A stretch of 64,000 nucleotides of DNA, taken from contig CAYPNP010000009.1 of NCBI GenBank assembly GCA_964412195.1, forward strand, positions 1 through 64,000, written 5' to 3'. The position numbers and the translations under genes are program-made. This document shows, in pieces, positions 42,757-50,043 of this stretch. Below the pieces are notes generated by a model. The model ran no database searches. It was not told the DNA's origin and worked only from the letters and a program-made list of their open reading frames with translations. The DNA is from CAYPNP01 sp964412195. GTDB lineage: Bacteria > Acidobacteriota > JAAYUB01. Each line of letters opens with the position of its first letter. The stretch's first letter is position 1.

Positions 42757-44043
42757 TTACAGCTGGTATCGGCGGAGGCCCTTCTGGCCGATGTCCCGCC
42801 GGCAGTGCATCCCTTCGAAATGGATCTGGTTGACCGCCTCGTAGGCGCGCGTGATGGCGTCGGGCAGGTCGGCCCCGCTGGCGGTCACGCCCAGGACGCG
42901 CCCGCCGGCGGTGAAGAAGTAGTCGCCCTCCCGCCGGGTGCCGGCGTGAAACACCGTAACGTTCTTCATCTGGGCGGCCATCTCCAGCCCCCGGATCACC
43001 TTGCCCTTGGGATGGGCGCCGGGGTAGCCGCCGGAGGCCAGCACCACGCAGACGGCGGGCCGCGGGTCCACCTCCAGGGGCGCCCGGTCGAGCCGGCCGC
43101 GGATCAGCAGCTCCAGCGTCCGGGCCAGCGAGCCGCGCAGGCGGGGCAGGATGGCCTGGGTCTCGGGATCGCCGAAGCGCACGTTGAATTCCAGCACCCG
43201 CGGGCCGTCCCCGGTCAGCATCAGGCCGGCGTAGAGCACGCCGCGGAAGGGGTGTCCCTCGGCGGCCATGCCGCGGACGACGGGCAGGAGGACCGTCTCC
43301 CGGATCCGGTCCATGGCGCCCGGCGGCAGGATGCGATCGTCGGAGTAGGCGCCCATCCCGCCGGTGTTGGGCCCGCGGTCTCCGTCGAAGACCTGCTTGT
43401 GATCCTGGGAGGGGGGCAGGGGCAGGATGTGCTCGCCGTCCGACAGGACGATCACCGAGGCCTCCTCGCCGGCGAGGAACTCCTCCAGCACGACCCGGTC
43501 GCCGGCGTCGCCGAAGATCCGCTGCTCCATCATCTCGGCCAGTGCCAGCCGGGCCTGGACCAGGTTCTCGACGATCACCACGCCCTTGCCGGCGGCCAGC
43601 CCGTCGGCCTTGATCACCACCGGGAAACGGAAACGGCCGGCGGTGAGGCTCTCCAGCGCGGAGACCTCCTGGCGGTGCACCTCGAAACGGGCGGTCGGGA
43701 TGCCGTGCCGGGCCATGAACTCCTTGGCGAAGACCTTGCTGCCCTCCAGCTGGGCGGCCGCCGCGGACGGGCCCACCACCGCCAGCCCCTCGGCCGCGTA
43801 GCGGTCCGCCAAACCGGCCACCAGGGGCGCCTCGGGACCGACCACGGTGAGGTCGATCCGCTGGTCGCGGGCGAAGCGGACCAGGCCGTCCAGGTCGGTG
43901 GCGGCGATGTCGGCGCGCCGGACCGGCGGGGCCATGCCGTCGCTGCCGGGGGCGCACCAGAGGGTGTCCACCTCGCTCTCGGCGGCCAGCTTCCACACCA
44001 GGGCGTGCTCCCGCCCCCCGCTTCCAATTACCAGTACTTTCAT
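42757..44043 (-). CDS. purD: Phosphoribosylamine-glycine ligase
   Basis: 428 residues, ATP-grasp enzyme for the second purine step. VLVIGSGGREHALVWKL, VVGPEAPLVAGLAD, FVVIKADGLAAGKGV-type nucleotide loop (PVVIKADGLAAGKGVVI), RGPNTGGMGAYS and EFNVRFGDPETQ are the diagnostic blocks. Length is normal. It is convergent with the SpoIIE-type phosphatase (13-base gap) and its leader borders a repeat-filled gap of about 240 bases. Confidence 0.98.
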   Translation of the reverse strand: MKVLVIGSGGREHALVWKLAAESEVDTLWCAPGSDGMAPPVRRADIAATDLDGLVRFARDQRIDLTVVGPEAPLVAGLADRYAAEGLAVVGPSAAAAQLEGSKVFAKEFMARHGIPTARFEVHRQEVSALESLTAGRFRFPVVIKADGLAAGKGVVIVENLVQARLALAEMMEQRIFGDAGDRVVLEEFLAGEEASVIVLSDGEHILPLPPSQDHKQVFDGDRGPNTGGMGAYSDDRILPPGAMDRIRETVLLPVVRGMAAEGHPFRGVLYAGLMLTGDGPRVLEFNVRFGDPETQAILPRLRGSLARTLELLIRGRLDRAPLEVDPRPAVCVVLASGGYPGAHPKGKVIRGLEMAAQMKNVTVFHAGTRREGDYFFTAGGRVLGVTASGADLPDAITRAYEAVNQIHFEGMHCRRDIGQKGLRRYQL

Positions 44044-44054
44044 AGGTTCATGTC

Positions 44055-44285
44055 CTTGAAAGGTGAATCGGTGAATGGGTGAATCGGCTGAGATTGGAAC
44101 CCCAAACCGATTGGTGAATGGATATTGGATATTTGTGAATTGTTATTTCAACCCAGGTTGACAGCTCTTCTCCACCAGGCACGGATTGATATAACCAATA
44201 GAAAATAAACAATATCCATTATCCAATCGGCTTTCGATCCCGGATTCCGCCGATTCACCGGTTGCTACCCGGCGAGCCAACCAGG
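44055..44285. repeat. Inverted ATTGG/CCAAT-type repeat block between OPT transporter and purD
   Basis: The left part has GAATCGGTGAATGGGTGAATCG direct-repeat words (44064-44085), then CCGATTGG (44107-44114) and GGATATTG (44120-44127). The right part has CAATATCC (44210-44217) and CCAATCGG (44223-44230) as complements, with TTGATATAACCAATAG between. A GATTCACCGG word closes it near 44260. The same words form the arms at 62698-62850. Confidence 0.75.
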
Positions 44286-46349
44286 CTACTCTTTGTGCTC
44301 GATCGGCTTCGCGCGCTTGGAATCCAGGTACAGGAATACGCACAGGCCGGTGAACATCAGGATGCTCAGCACCTGGCCCACGGTGTCGTACTTCTCCCCG
44401 ATGCCCAGGTCGATGAAGTGCTGCCAGCCGGCCAGGACCACCAGCGCCCCGACCACGCCCATGATGGCGCCGCCGGCGATGAAGCCGCTGGCCAGCAGCG
44501 TCCCGCGCTGCACCCGGGCGTCGGACACGGCCGGGTCCTTGCTGCTCTTGGCCACGAAGTGGGAGATCAGGCCGCCGATGAAGAGCGGCGTGTTGATCTG
44601 GAGCGGCAGGTACATGCCGATGGCGAAGGCCAGGGGCGGGATTTTCATCATCTCGAGCAGCACCGCCAGCGCCAGGCCCACCCCGTAAAGCAGCCAGGTC
44701 ACCGGCTGATTGTCGAAGATGCCCGACAGGATCGTGGCGAACAGGTTGGCCTGGGGCGCCGGCACCACGCTGGTGTTCATGAAGCCGGAGACGAACTGGC
44801 CGGTGGCCGGGTCGGCGTGCCCGTACGCCCGGTGGATCAGCAGCACGGTCAGCACCACGCCGGCGGCGGCGAAGACGGTGCCGATCACCTTGGAGATCTG
44901 CTGGTAGCGCGGCGTGGAGCCCAGCCAGTAGCCTACCTTCAAGTCGGTGACGAAGCCGCCGCTCATGGCCAGGGCCGTGCAGACCACCGCGCCCATGACG
45001 ATGGCGGCGAACTTGCCGAAGTCCCCGGCCAGCCCGGCCGCCACCAGGACGGTGGAACCGATGATGAGCGTCACCAGGGTCATGCCGGAGATGGGATTGT
45101 TGCCGGTCATGGCCGTCGCCAGGGCGGCCACGGTGGTGAAGAGGAAGGAGAAGACGAACACCACCACCAGGCCGGTGAGGGAGATCTGCCACGCCTTGCT
45201 GGCGGAGGCCGGGTCCTGGTTGATCAGGAAGAAGAAGAACACGCCGACGGCGAGGGTGCAGAGGACGATGCCCAGCAGCACGGTGCTCATCTTCAGGTCC
45301 TTATCGGTGCGCATGGCCGCGGCGCCGTGGGCGTGGGGGTGGACGATCTGCTCGAACCCCAGCTTGAAGGACTTGTAGATGGTGGGCAGCGACTTGATGA
45401 TGCCGATGATGCCGGCCCCGGCCATGGCCCCGACGCCGATGCGCTGGGCGTAGAGCCGGAACACGTCCCCCGCGCCCATGCCGGGGATGAACTCGGGGAA
45501 CCCGGGCAGCGGCGCCGGCGGGATCGACAGGGCGGCGATGTGTTGCCCGAAGTGGTAGATCAGCGGCACCAGCACCAGGGTGGAGAACAGGCCGCCGGCG
45601 CAGATGATGGCCGAGTAGCGCAGGCCGGTGATGAAGCCCAGGCCCAGGATGAGGCTGACCGCGTTGACGCTGACCGTCGCCTTGACGTGGGTGGCCAGGT
45701 TCTTCATCAGCGGGATGAACTGGAAGTTGACGATCTCCGACCACGCCCGGACGCTGGTGGCCAGGAAATCGAAGATGCCGCCGACGCCCGCGGCGATGAC
45801 CAGGGTGCGGGCCTGGTCGCCGCCGGCCTCGCCGGTGATGAACACCTCGTTGATGGCCGTGGCCTCGGGGAAGGGCAGCTTGCCGTGCTGCTCGGCCACG
45901 AAGTACCGCCGCAGCGGGATCAGGAAGAGCAGGCCCAGGAAGCCGCCCAGGACCGACACGATGAACATGGTCAGGATCATGCTCAGGGTGCCGGGGGCGA
46001 CGTTCATGATGTAGAGGGCCGGCAGGGTGAAGATCGAGCCGGCCACGATCAGGCCGGACGCGGCGCCGATGCTCTGGATGATCACGTTCTCCAGGACCGA
46101 GTTGCGCCGCTGGAAGAGCTGCGACAGGCCCACCGCCAGGATGCTGATGGGGATGGCCGCCTCGAACACCTGGGCGACCTTCAGACCGGAGTAGGTCGCG
46201 GCCACCGAGAAGACCAGGGTCATGACGATGCCGATGATGATCGCCCGGGAGGAGAACTCCTCCAGGACGGTGCCGGCGGACACGAAGGGCTGGTACTGCT
46301 CCCCCGGTTCCAGGGGCCGGTACGCGTTCTTGGGCAGCATGGATCCCAT
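44286..46349 (-). CDS. OPT-family oligopeptide/metal-chelate transporter
   Basis: 687 residues with about 15 transmembrane helices. The N-terminal AATYSGLKVAQVFEAAIPIS-type segment, PRYFVAEQHGKLPFPEA-like and TEFKVGYWLGSTPR-type loops are characteristic of the bacterial OPT family (proton-coupled peptide uptake; plant YSL relatives carry metal chelates). The substrate is unknown. Start at 46349 with GGAGG 6 bases upstream; a further ATG at 46388 lies in the repeat region and lacks support. It is not linked to a peptidase gene. Confidence 0.92.
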   Translation of the reverse strand: MGSMLPKNAYRPLEPGEQYQPFVSAGTVLEEFSSRAIIIGIVMTLVFSVAATYSGLKVAQVFEAAIPISILAVGLSQLFQRRNSVLENVIIQSIGAASGLIVAGSIFTLPALYIMNVAPGTLSMILTMFIVSVLGGFLGLLFLIPLRRYFVAEQHGKLPFPEATAINEVFITGEAGGDQARTLVIAAGVGGIFDFLATSVRAWSEIVNFQFIPLMKNLATHVKATVSVNAVSLILGLGFITGLRYSAIICAGGLFSTLVLVPLIYHFGQHIAALSIPPAPLPGFPEFIPGMGAGDVFRLYAQRIGVGAMAGAGIIGIIKSLPTIYKSFKLGFEQIVHPHAHGAAAMRTDKDLKMSTVLLGIVLCTLAVGVFFFFLINQDPASASKAWQISLTGLVVVFVFSFLFTTVAALATAMTGNNPISGMTLVTLIIGSTVLVAAGLAGDFGKFAAIVMGAVVCTALAMSGGFVTDLKVGYWLGSTPRYQQISKVIGTVFAAAGVVLTVLLIHRAYGHADPATGQFVSGFMNTSVVPAPQANLFATILSGIFDNQPVTWLLYGVGLALAVLLEMMKIPPLAFAIGMYLPLQINTPLFIGGLISHFVAKSSKDPAVSDARVQRGTLLASGFIAGGAIMGVVGALVVLAGWQHFIDLGIGEKYDTVGQVLSILMFTGLCVFLYLDSKRAKPIEHKE

Positions 46350-46370
46350 AAAAGACCTCCGGGAATTGTA

Positions 46371-46495
46371 CTCACCACAAAGACACAAAGAACACGAGGC
46401 AAACCCAAATCAGATGGTCAAACCCTAATCGAGCGCACAGTCTGGTTTGGAAATATCGGAACAATCTTTGTGTCCTTTGTGCCGTTGTGGTGAAG
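46371..46495. repeat. Inverted ACAAAG/CTTTGT repeat block
   Basis: CACCACAAAGACACAAAG (from 46373) and its degenerate complement CTTTGTGTCCTTTGTG then GTTGTGGTG (about 46467-46494) bound a gap of about 70 unremarkable bases. The right arm lies about 20 bases from the stop of the metal-receptor gene, the left arm next to the OPT leader. Confidence 0.7.
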
Positions 46496-46515
46496 GCTGT
46501 TCTCCATTCCTGTTT

Positions 46516-47331
46516 TCAGTCGGCGTCGAGGTGGCGACGGAGCAACCGCAGCGATTCCAGCGCCTCCTCCATCATCAGCCCGGGCCACGTCAGCAGCTCG
46601 CCCTGGACGAGGAAGACCCTCTCCGCCGGCACGCCCAACTCGCCGGCCACCTGCGCCAGGGACACCTCCTCGAAGCGGTAGGGCTCCGTGGGGAGGAGCA
46701 CCCGCGTCTCCGGCGGGAGCCGCAGCCCGGCCGGATCCACCGGGAAATACCGTTCGGGGCGGTCCGCCAGAACGTTCCGGAAACCGGTGGCTTCCAGCAG
46801 GGAGGAGATGTAGGTGCGGCTGTTGCAGCTCAGGTAGGGGCTTCGCCAGATCGCGCAAAACACCGGGAGCGGATCGATCTTCTCGTTCCGGACCTCGGCC
46901 AGCCGGGCCGCCAGGCGGTCGAGGCGCCGCCGCACGCGCGCGCCGCTCCGCAGGATCCCGGCCAGGTCGCGCAGCATCGGCGCCACGTCCTCCGCCGTTG
47001 TGGGGAGGACGGACAGCACCCGCAGCCCGGCGTCCAGCAGCCGGCGGCAGTCGGCCTCCCGGTTCTCCTCCATGTCCATGATCACCAGGTCCGGCGCGAG
47101 GGCAAGGATCCGGTCGACGTCGGGGTCCTTGGTGCCGCCCACGACGGGCACGGCCGCCAGTGCCTCCCGGGGCCGGTCGCAGTAGCGGGTCCGGCCTGCC
47201 AGGACGCCGGCGTGGCCCATCCCGACGAGCGAGTGGGTCAGGCTCGGCACGAGGGACACGACCCGGCGCGGTGCTTCGGCGAAGGCCCAGCTCCGCCCGG
47301 CGGCGTCGGTGATGCGGATCTCAGCCTTCAT
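46516..47331 (-). CDS. Helical-backbone metal receptor, BtuF-like, without signal peptide
   Basis: 271 residues. RRVVSLVPSLTHSLVGMG is the start of a BtuF-type type III binding protein, followed by VVGGTKDPDVDRILALAPDLVI and, in the second lobe, CAIWRSPYLSCNSRTYISSLL and PTEPYRFEE. No signal peptide or lipobox is visible, so it is probably cytoplasmic, unlike transport-associated BtuF. Its ATG overlaps the stop of the GT2 gene upstream (ATGA), an odd coupling. No btuC or btuD is present in the window. Corrinoid or metal salvage inside the cell is possible, but unproven. Confidence 0.8.
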   Translation of the reverse strand: MKAEIRITDAAGRSWAFAEAPRRVVSLVPSLTHSLVGMGHAGVLAGRTRYCDRPREALAAVPVVGGTKDPDVDRILALAPDLVIMDMEENREADCRRLLDAGLRVLSVLPTTAEDVAPMLRDLAGILRSGARVRRRLDRLAARLAEVRNEKIDPLPVFCAIWRSPYLSCNSRTYISSLLEATGFRNVLADRPERYFPVDPAGLRLPPETRVLLPTEPYRFEEVSLAQVAGELGVPAERVFLVQGELLTWPGLMMEEALESLRLLRRHLDAD

Positions 47332-48059
47332 GCGGGAGTTCCCGGTGGGGACGGGCGCCGCCGGGCGCCCAGGTTGTACTTCAGGATGCACCAGAGGGCC
47401 CGGACGCCGTCCTTCCAGCCGATCTTCTTGCCTTCCTCGTAGGTCCGGCCGTGGTAGGAGATGCCGACCTCGTAGATCCGGCAGCGCTGGGCGGCCACCT
47501 TGGCGGTGATCTCGATCTCGAAACCGAACCGGTCCTCACGCAGCTCGATCTGCCGGAGGACCTCCCGCCGGAAGGCCTTGTAGCAAGTCTCCACGTCGGT
47601 GAGGTTCAGGTCGGTCATCATGTTGGAGAACAGGGTGATCAGGCGGTTGCCGAGCATGTGCCAGAAGTAGACCACCCGGTGGGGGAAGCCGCCCATAAAG
47701 CGGGAGCCGTACACCACGTCCGCTTTCCCCTTCAGGATGGGGCCCAGCAGGACGGGGTACTCGTCGGGGTCGTATTCCAGGTCGGCGTCCTGCACCAGGA
47801 CGATGTCCCCGGCGGCCTGCGCGAAGCCCGTGCGGAGGGCCGCCCCCTTGCCCCGGTTGCGCTCGTGGTGGAAGGCCCGGACGCCTGGGATGTCGCGCGC
47901 CAGGGCGTCGGCGATGTCGCCGGAACCGTCGGCGGAGCAGTCGTTGACGAGGACGATCTCCTTCTCGATCCCCTCCAGTTGCACGCCCGCGACGCGGCGG
48001 ACGATGGCCTCCAGCGTCTCCGCTTCGTTGTAGACCGGGATCACGATCGAGAGTCGCAC
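47328..48059 (-). CDS. Family 2 glycosyltransferase, polyprenol-phosphate mannosyltransferase-like
   Basis: 243 residues from a GTG start with GGAG 5 bases upstream. RLSIVIPVYNEAETLEA is the GT-A start, LVNDCSADGSGDI the nucleotide site, VQDADLEYDPDEYP carries DxD, and VETCYKAFRREVLRQI and RFGFEIEITAK match the DPM1-like branch. No membrane segment. Sequence upstream of the GTG belongs to a repeat region and is not coding. Coupled to the BtuF-like gene. Confidence 0.9.
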   Translation of the reverse strand: MRLSIVIPVYNEAETLEAIVRRVAGVQLEGIEKEIVLVNDCSADGSGDIADALARDIPGVRAFHHERNRGKGAALRTGFAQAAGDIVLVQDADLEYDPDEYPVLLGPILKGKADVVYGSRFMGGFPHRVVYFWHMLGNRLITLFSNMMTDLNLTDVETCYKAFRREVLRQIELREDRFGFEIEITAKVAAQRCRIYEVGISYHGRTYEEGKKIGWKDGVRALWCILKYNLGARRRPSPPGTPA

Positions 48060-48139
48060 GCGATCTCCTGCGCCGGGGTTAGGAAGACGGATTGTATCAT
48101 TCAGCGCTTGGTTGATAAAGGCATTTCTGCCGCCGGGAG

Positions 48140-48410
48140 CGGGGTTCGGGGTTCGGGGCTCGGGACTCGGGCCGCAGTCTGAAGTCGACCACGAAATACA
48201 CGAAACACACGAAAGGGATTCGATCCACAGTCCGATCATCAACGCAGATCAACGCTGATTTCTTATGATTCTTCATGATCCAATCATTTTATGAATCAGA
48301 TCATATGAAATCATAATGAATCTGCGTTGATCTGCCTCGAATTCTGCTTTGCATCCTTTGCGGTAAATCCGCAATCCGCAATCCGCAATCCGCAATTCTC
48401 CCCCTCCCCG
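48140..48410. repeat. Mosaic repeats with a long imperfect inverted repeat before hpt
   Basis: This lies in a 434-base gap. In order: CGGGGTTCGGGGCTCGGG-type words (about 48140-48172), ACGAAATACACGAAACACAC words (48190-48213), then an inverted repeat with perfect outer arms GCAGATCAACGC (48244-48255) and GCGTTGATCTGC (48324-48335) and imperfectly complementary inner arms rich in TTATGATTC and GAAATCATAATG, and finally a CCGCAATCC series (48366-48397). Bases 48060-48139 hold nothing recognised. Confidence 0.75.
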
Positions 48411-48434
48411 CATCCTTTCCGCCCGGGCCGAATC

Positions 48435-48463
48435 TTTCCATCCGGCGGCGTCTCTGGTAGAAT
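48435..48463 (+). promoter_or_regulatory. Promoter of the hpt-nrdR-hsp20-lon-thiL run
   Basis: TTTCCA (48435-48440) and TAGAAT (48458-48463) are separated by 17 bases, about 30 bases before the hpt GTG start. It lies outside the repeat block and may serve the whole five-gene run, whose gaps are all short. Confidence 0.5.
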
Positions 48464-48493
48464 AAGCCCGACACCCCAACGCGGAGGCACGCG

Positions 48494-49054
48494 GTGAAAC
48501 CAATCTATGAGGAGTTCCCAGGCGAGTACCTCGAGGACGTGCTCCTCTCGGCGGAAAAGATCCAAGCCCGGGTGGCGGAGATGGGCGCGACGATCGCGGC
48601 CGAGTACGCCGGCAAGAACCCCCTCCTGGTCTGCATCCTGAAGGGGGCCAGCCCGTTCCATGCCGACCTGATCCGGTCCATCCAGATCCCGCTGTCGGTG
48701 GACTTCATCGCCGTCGCCAGCTACGGACAGTCCACCAAGACCACCGGCGAAGTCAAGCTCATCAAGGACCTGGACAAGTCGCTGACCGGGCGGCACGTGC
48801 TCATCGTCGAGGACATCGTCGACACCGGCCTGACCCTGAACTACCTCAAGCACCTGCTGGAAAACCGCGGCCCGGCGAGCGTGCGGATCTGCGCCCTGCT
48901 CAGCAAGCCGGCGCGGCGGATCGTGGAGGTGCCGATCGACTACCTCGGCTTCGAGATCCCCGACGAGTTCGTGGTGGGCTACGGCCTGGACTACTCCGAG
49001 CGGTACCGGAACCTGCCCTACATCGGGGTCCTGCGGCTCGCGGTCAGTTCGTAG
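48494..49054 (+). CDS. hpt: Hypoxanthine phosphoribosyltransferase
   Basis: 186 residues, GTG start with GGAGG 6 bases upstream. Purine salvage of hypoxanthine (and probably guanine) with PRPP. CILKGASPFHADLIR and the PRPP motif VLIVEDIVDTGLTL are clear; VDFIAVASYG then EVKLIKDLD match the flexible loop region, and FVVGYGLDYSERYRNLPYIG is the C-terminal signature. First gene of a plus-strand run; draws on PRPP from prs. Confidence 0.95.
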   Translation: MKPIYEEFPGEYLEDVLLSAEKIQARVAEMGATIAAEYAGKNPLLVCILKGASPFHADLIRSIQIPLSVDFIAVASYGQSTKTTGEVKLIKDLDKSLTGRHVLIVEDIVDTGLTLNYLKHLLENRGPASVRICALLSKPARRIVEVPIDYLGFEIPDEFVVGYGLDYSERYRNLPYIGVLRLAVSS

Positions 49055-49105
49055 GCGCATCCGGAGGGGGCCCCCGCGAGGTGCGGGGGAGCGGGAGGTG
49101 AGGGC

Positions 49106-49564
49106 TTGAAGTGCCCGTACTGCAGCAGTCTGGGGGACAAGGTAGTGGACTCCCGGGAGAGCCGGGAGGGCCACAGCATCCGCCGCCGGCGCGAGTGCCT
49201 CGCCTGCGGCCGGCGCTACACCACCTACGAGCACATCATCGAGACACCCCTGATGGTGGTCAAGAAGGACGGCCGCCGGGAGGCCTTCGACCGCCAGAAG
49301 ATCCTCGGCGGGCTGCTCAAGGCCTGCGAGAAGCGGCCGGTGCCCCGGCCCGAGCTGGAGCGGATCGTCGACGAGATCGAGATCTTCGTCCAGGAGAACG
49401 CCGACCGGGAAGTGTCCACCGCCGAGATCGGTGCGCAGCTCATGCTCCGGCTGCAGCGGCTCGACAAGGTCGCCTACGTCCGGTTTGCGTCGGTGTACCG
49501 GGAGTTCAAGGACCTGGGCGAGTTCCTGCAGGAGATCAACGAGCTGTTCGAATCCAAGATGTAG
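49106..49564 (+). CDS. nrdR: Transcriptional repressor NrdR
   Basis: 152 residues from a TTG start preceded by GGGAGGTGAGG. CPYCSSLGDKVVDSR and CLACGRRYTTYE form the four-cysteine zinc ribbon; an ATP-cone domain follows (VVKKDGRREAFDRQKILGGL). NrdR senses ATP/dATP and represses ribonucleotide reductase genes by binding NrdR boxes; no nrd gene lies in this window. Spacing of 51 bases from hpt suggests co-transcription. Confidence 0.96.
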   Translation: MKCPYCSSLGDKVVDSRESREGHSIRRRRECLACGRRYTTYEHIIETPLMVVKKDGRREAFDRQKILGGLLKACEKRPVPRPELERIVDEIEIFVQENADREVSTAEIGAQLMLRLQRLDKVAYVRFASVYREFKDLGEFLQEINELFESKM

Positions 49565-49575
49565 CGAGGTCGGTC

Positions 49576-50016
49576 ATGGGAAACAGGCCGAGACAGAGCC
49601 GGAAATCCGTCCTCCCGCTGGCGGAGCTGTTCTATCCCTGCGCGGGGGGGCGCCTGCACCCCGAGCAGTGGTTCCCCTCGCTGGACCTGTGCGAGGCGGA
49701 CGACCGCGTGGTCCTCCGGCTGGAGGTGCCGGGCGTGCAGCGGGAGGAACTCCGGATCAGCCTGCAGCATAATGTCATCAAAGTCGAGGGGATCAAGCGC
49801 GAGCCCCAGTTCCCCGACGACGAGAAGATCCGTTTCATCTGCCTGGAGCGCGGCTACGGCCCCTTCCAGAAGACCGTGGAGCTGCAATGGGTGGTGGATC
49901 CCACCCGGGCCACGGCCGTGCTGACCGACGGCGTGCTGACCCTGACCCTGCCCAAGCTGGTGGAGCGGCGGGGCTCCATCTTCGAGATCCCCGTCCAGGG
50001 CGCGACGGAAGAGTGA
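49576..50016 (+). CDS. Hsp20/alpha-crystallin family small heat-shock protein
   Basis: 146 residues. A basic, short N-terminal arm is followed by the alpha-crystallin domain (about 32-135): PSLDLCEADDRVVLRLEVPG, then VIKVEGIK and the family end block YGPFQKTVEL with DGVLTLTLPK. ATP-independent holdase. It lies between nrdR and lon, 11 and 27 bases from them, so it is probably co-expressed with the protease. GAGGT lies 5 bases before the ATG. Confidence 0.93.
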   Translation: MGNRPRQSRKSVLPLAELFYPCAGGRLHPEQWFPSLDLCEADDRVVLRLEVPGVQREELRISLQHNVIKVEGIKREPQFPDDEKIRFICLERGYGPFQKTVELQWVVDPTRATAVLTDGVLTLTLPKLVERRGSIFEIPVQGATEE

Positions 50017-50043
50017 CCGTTCATTTCGCGAGGAGAAGTTGAC

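Noticed and set aside
46350..46388. Earlier ATG for the OPT transporter
   Set aside because: It lies in the ACAAAG repeat arm and lacks a ribosome-binding site, whereas GGAGG precedes the ATG at 46349.
48060..48242. N-terminal extension of the GT2 gene
   Set aside because: The added residues derive from CGGGGTTC and ACGAAACAC repeat words; the GT-A fold starts at the GTG at 48059.
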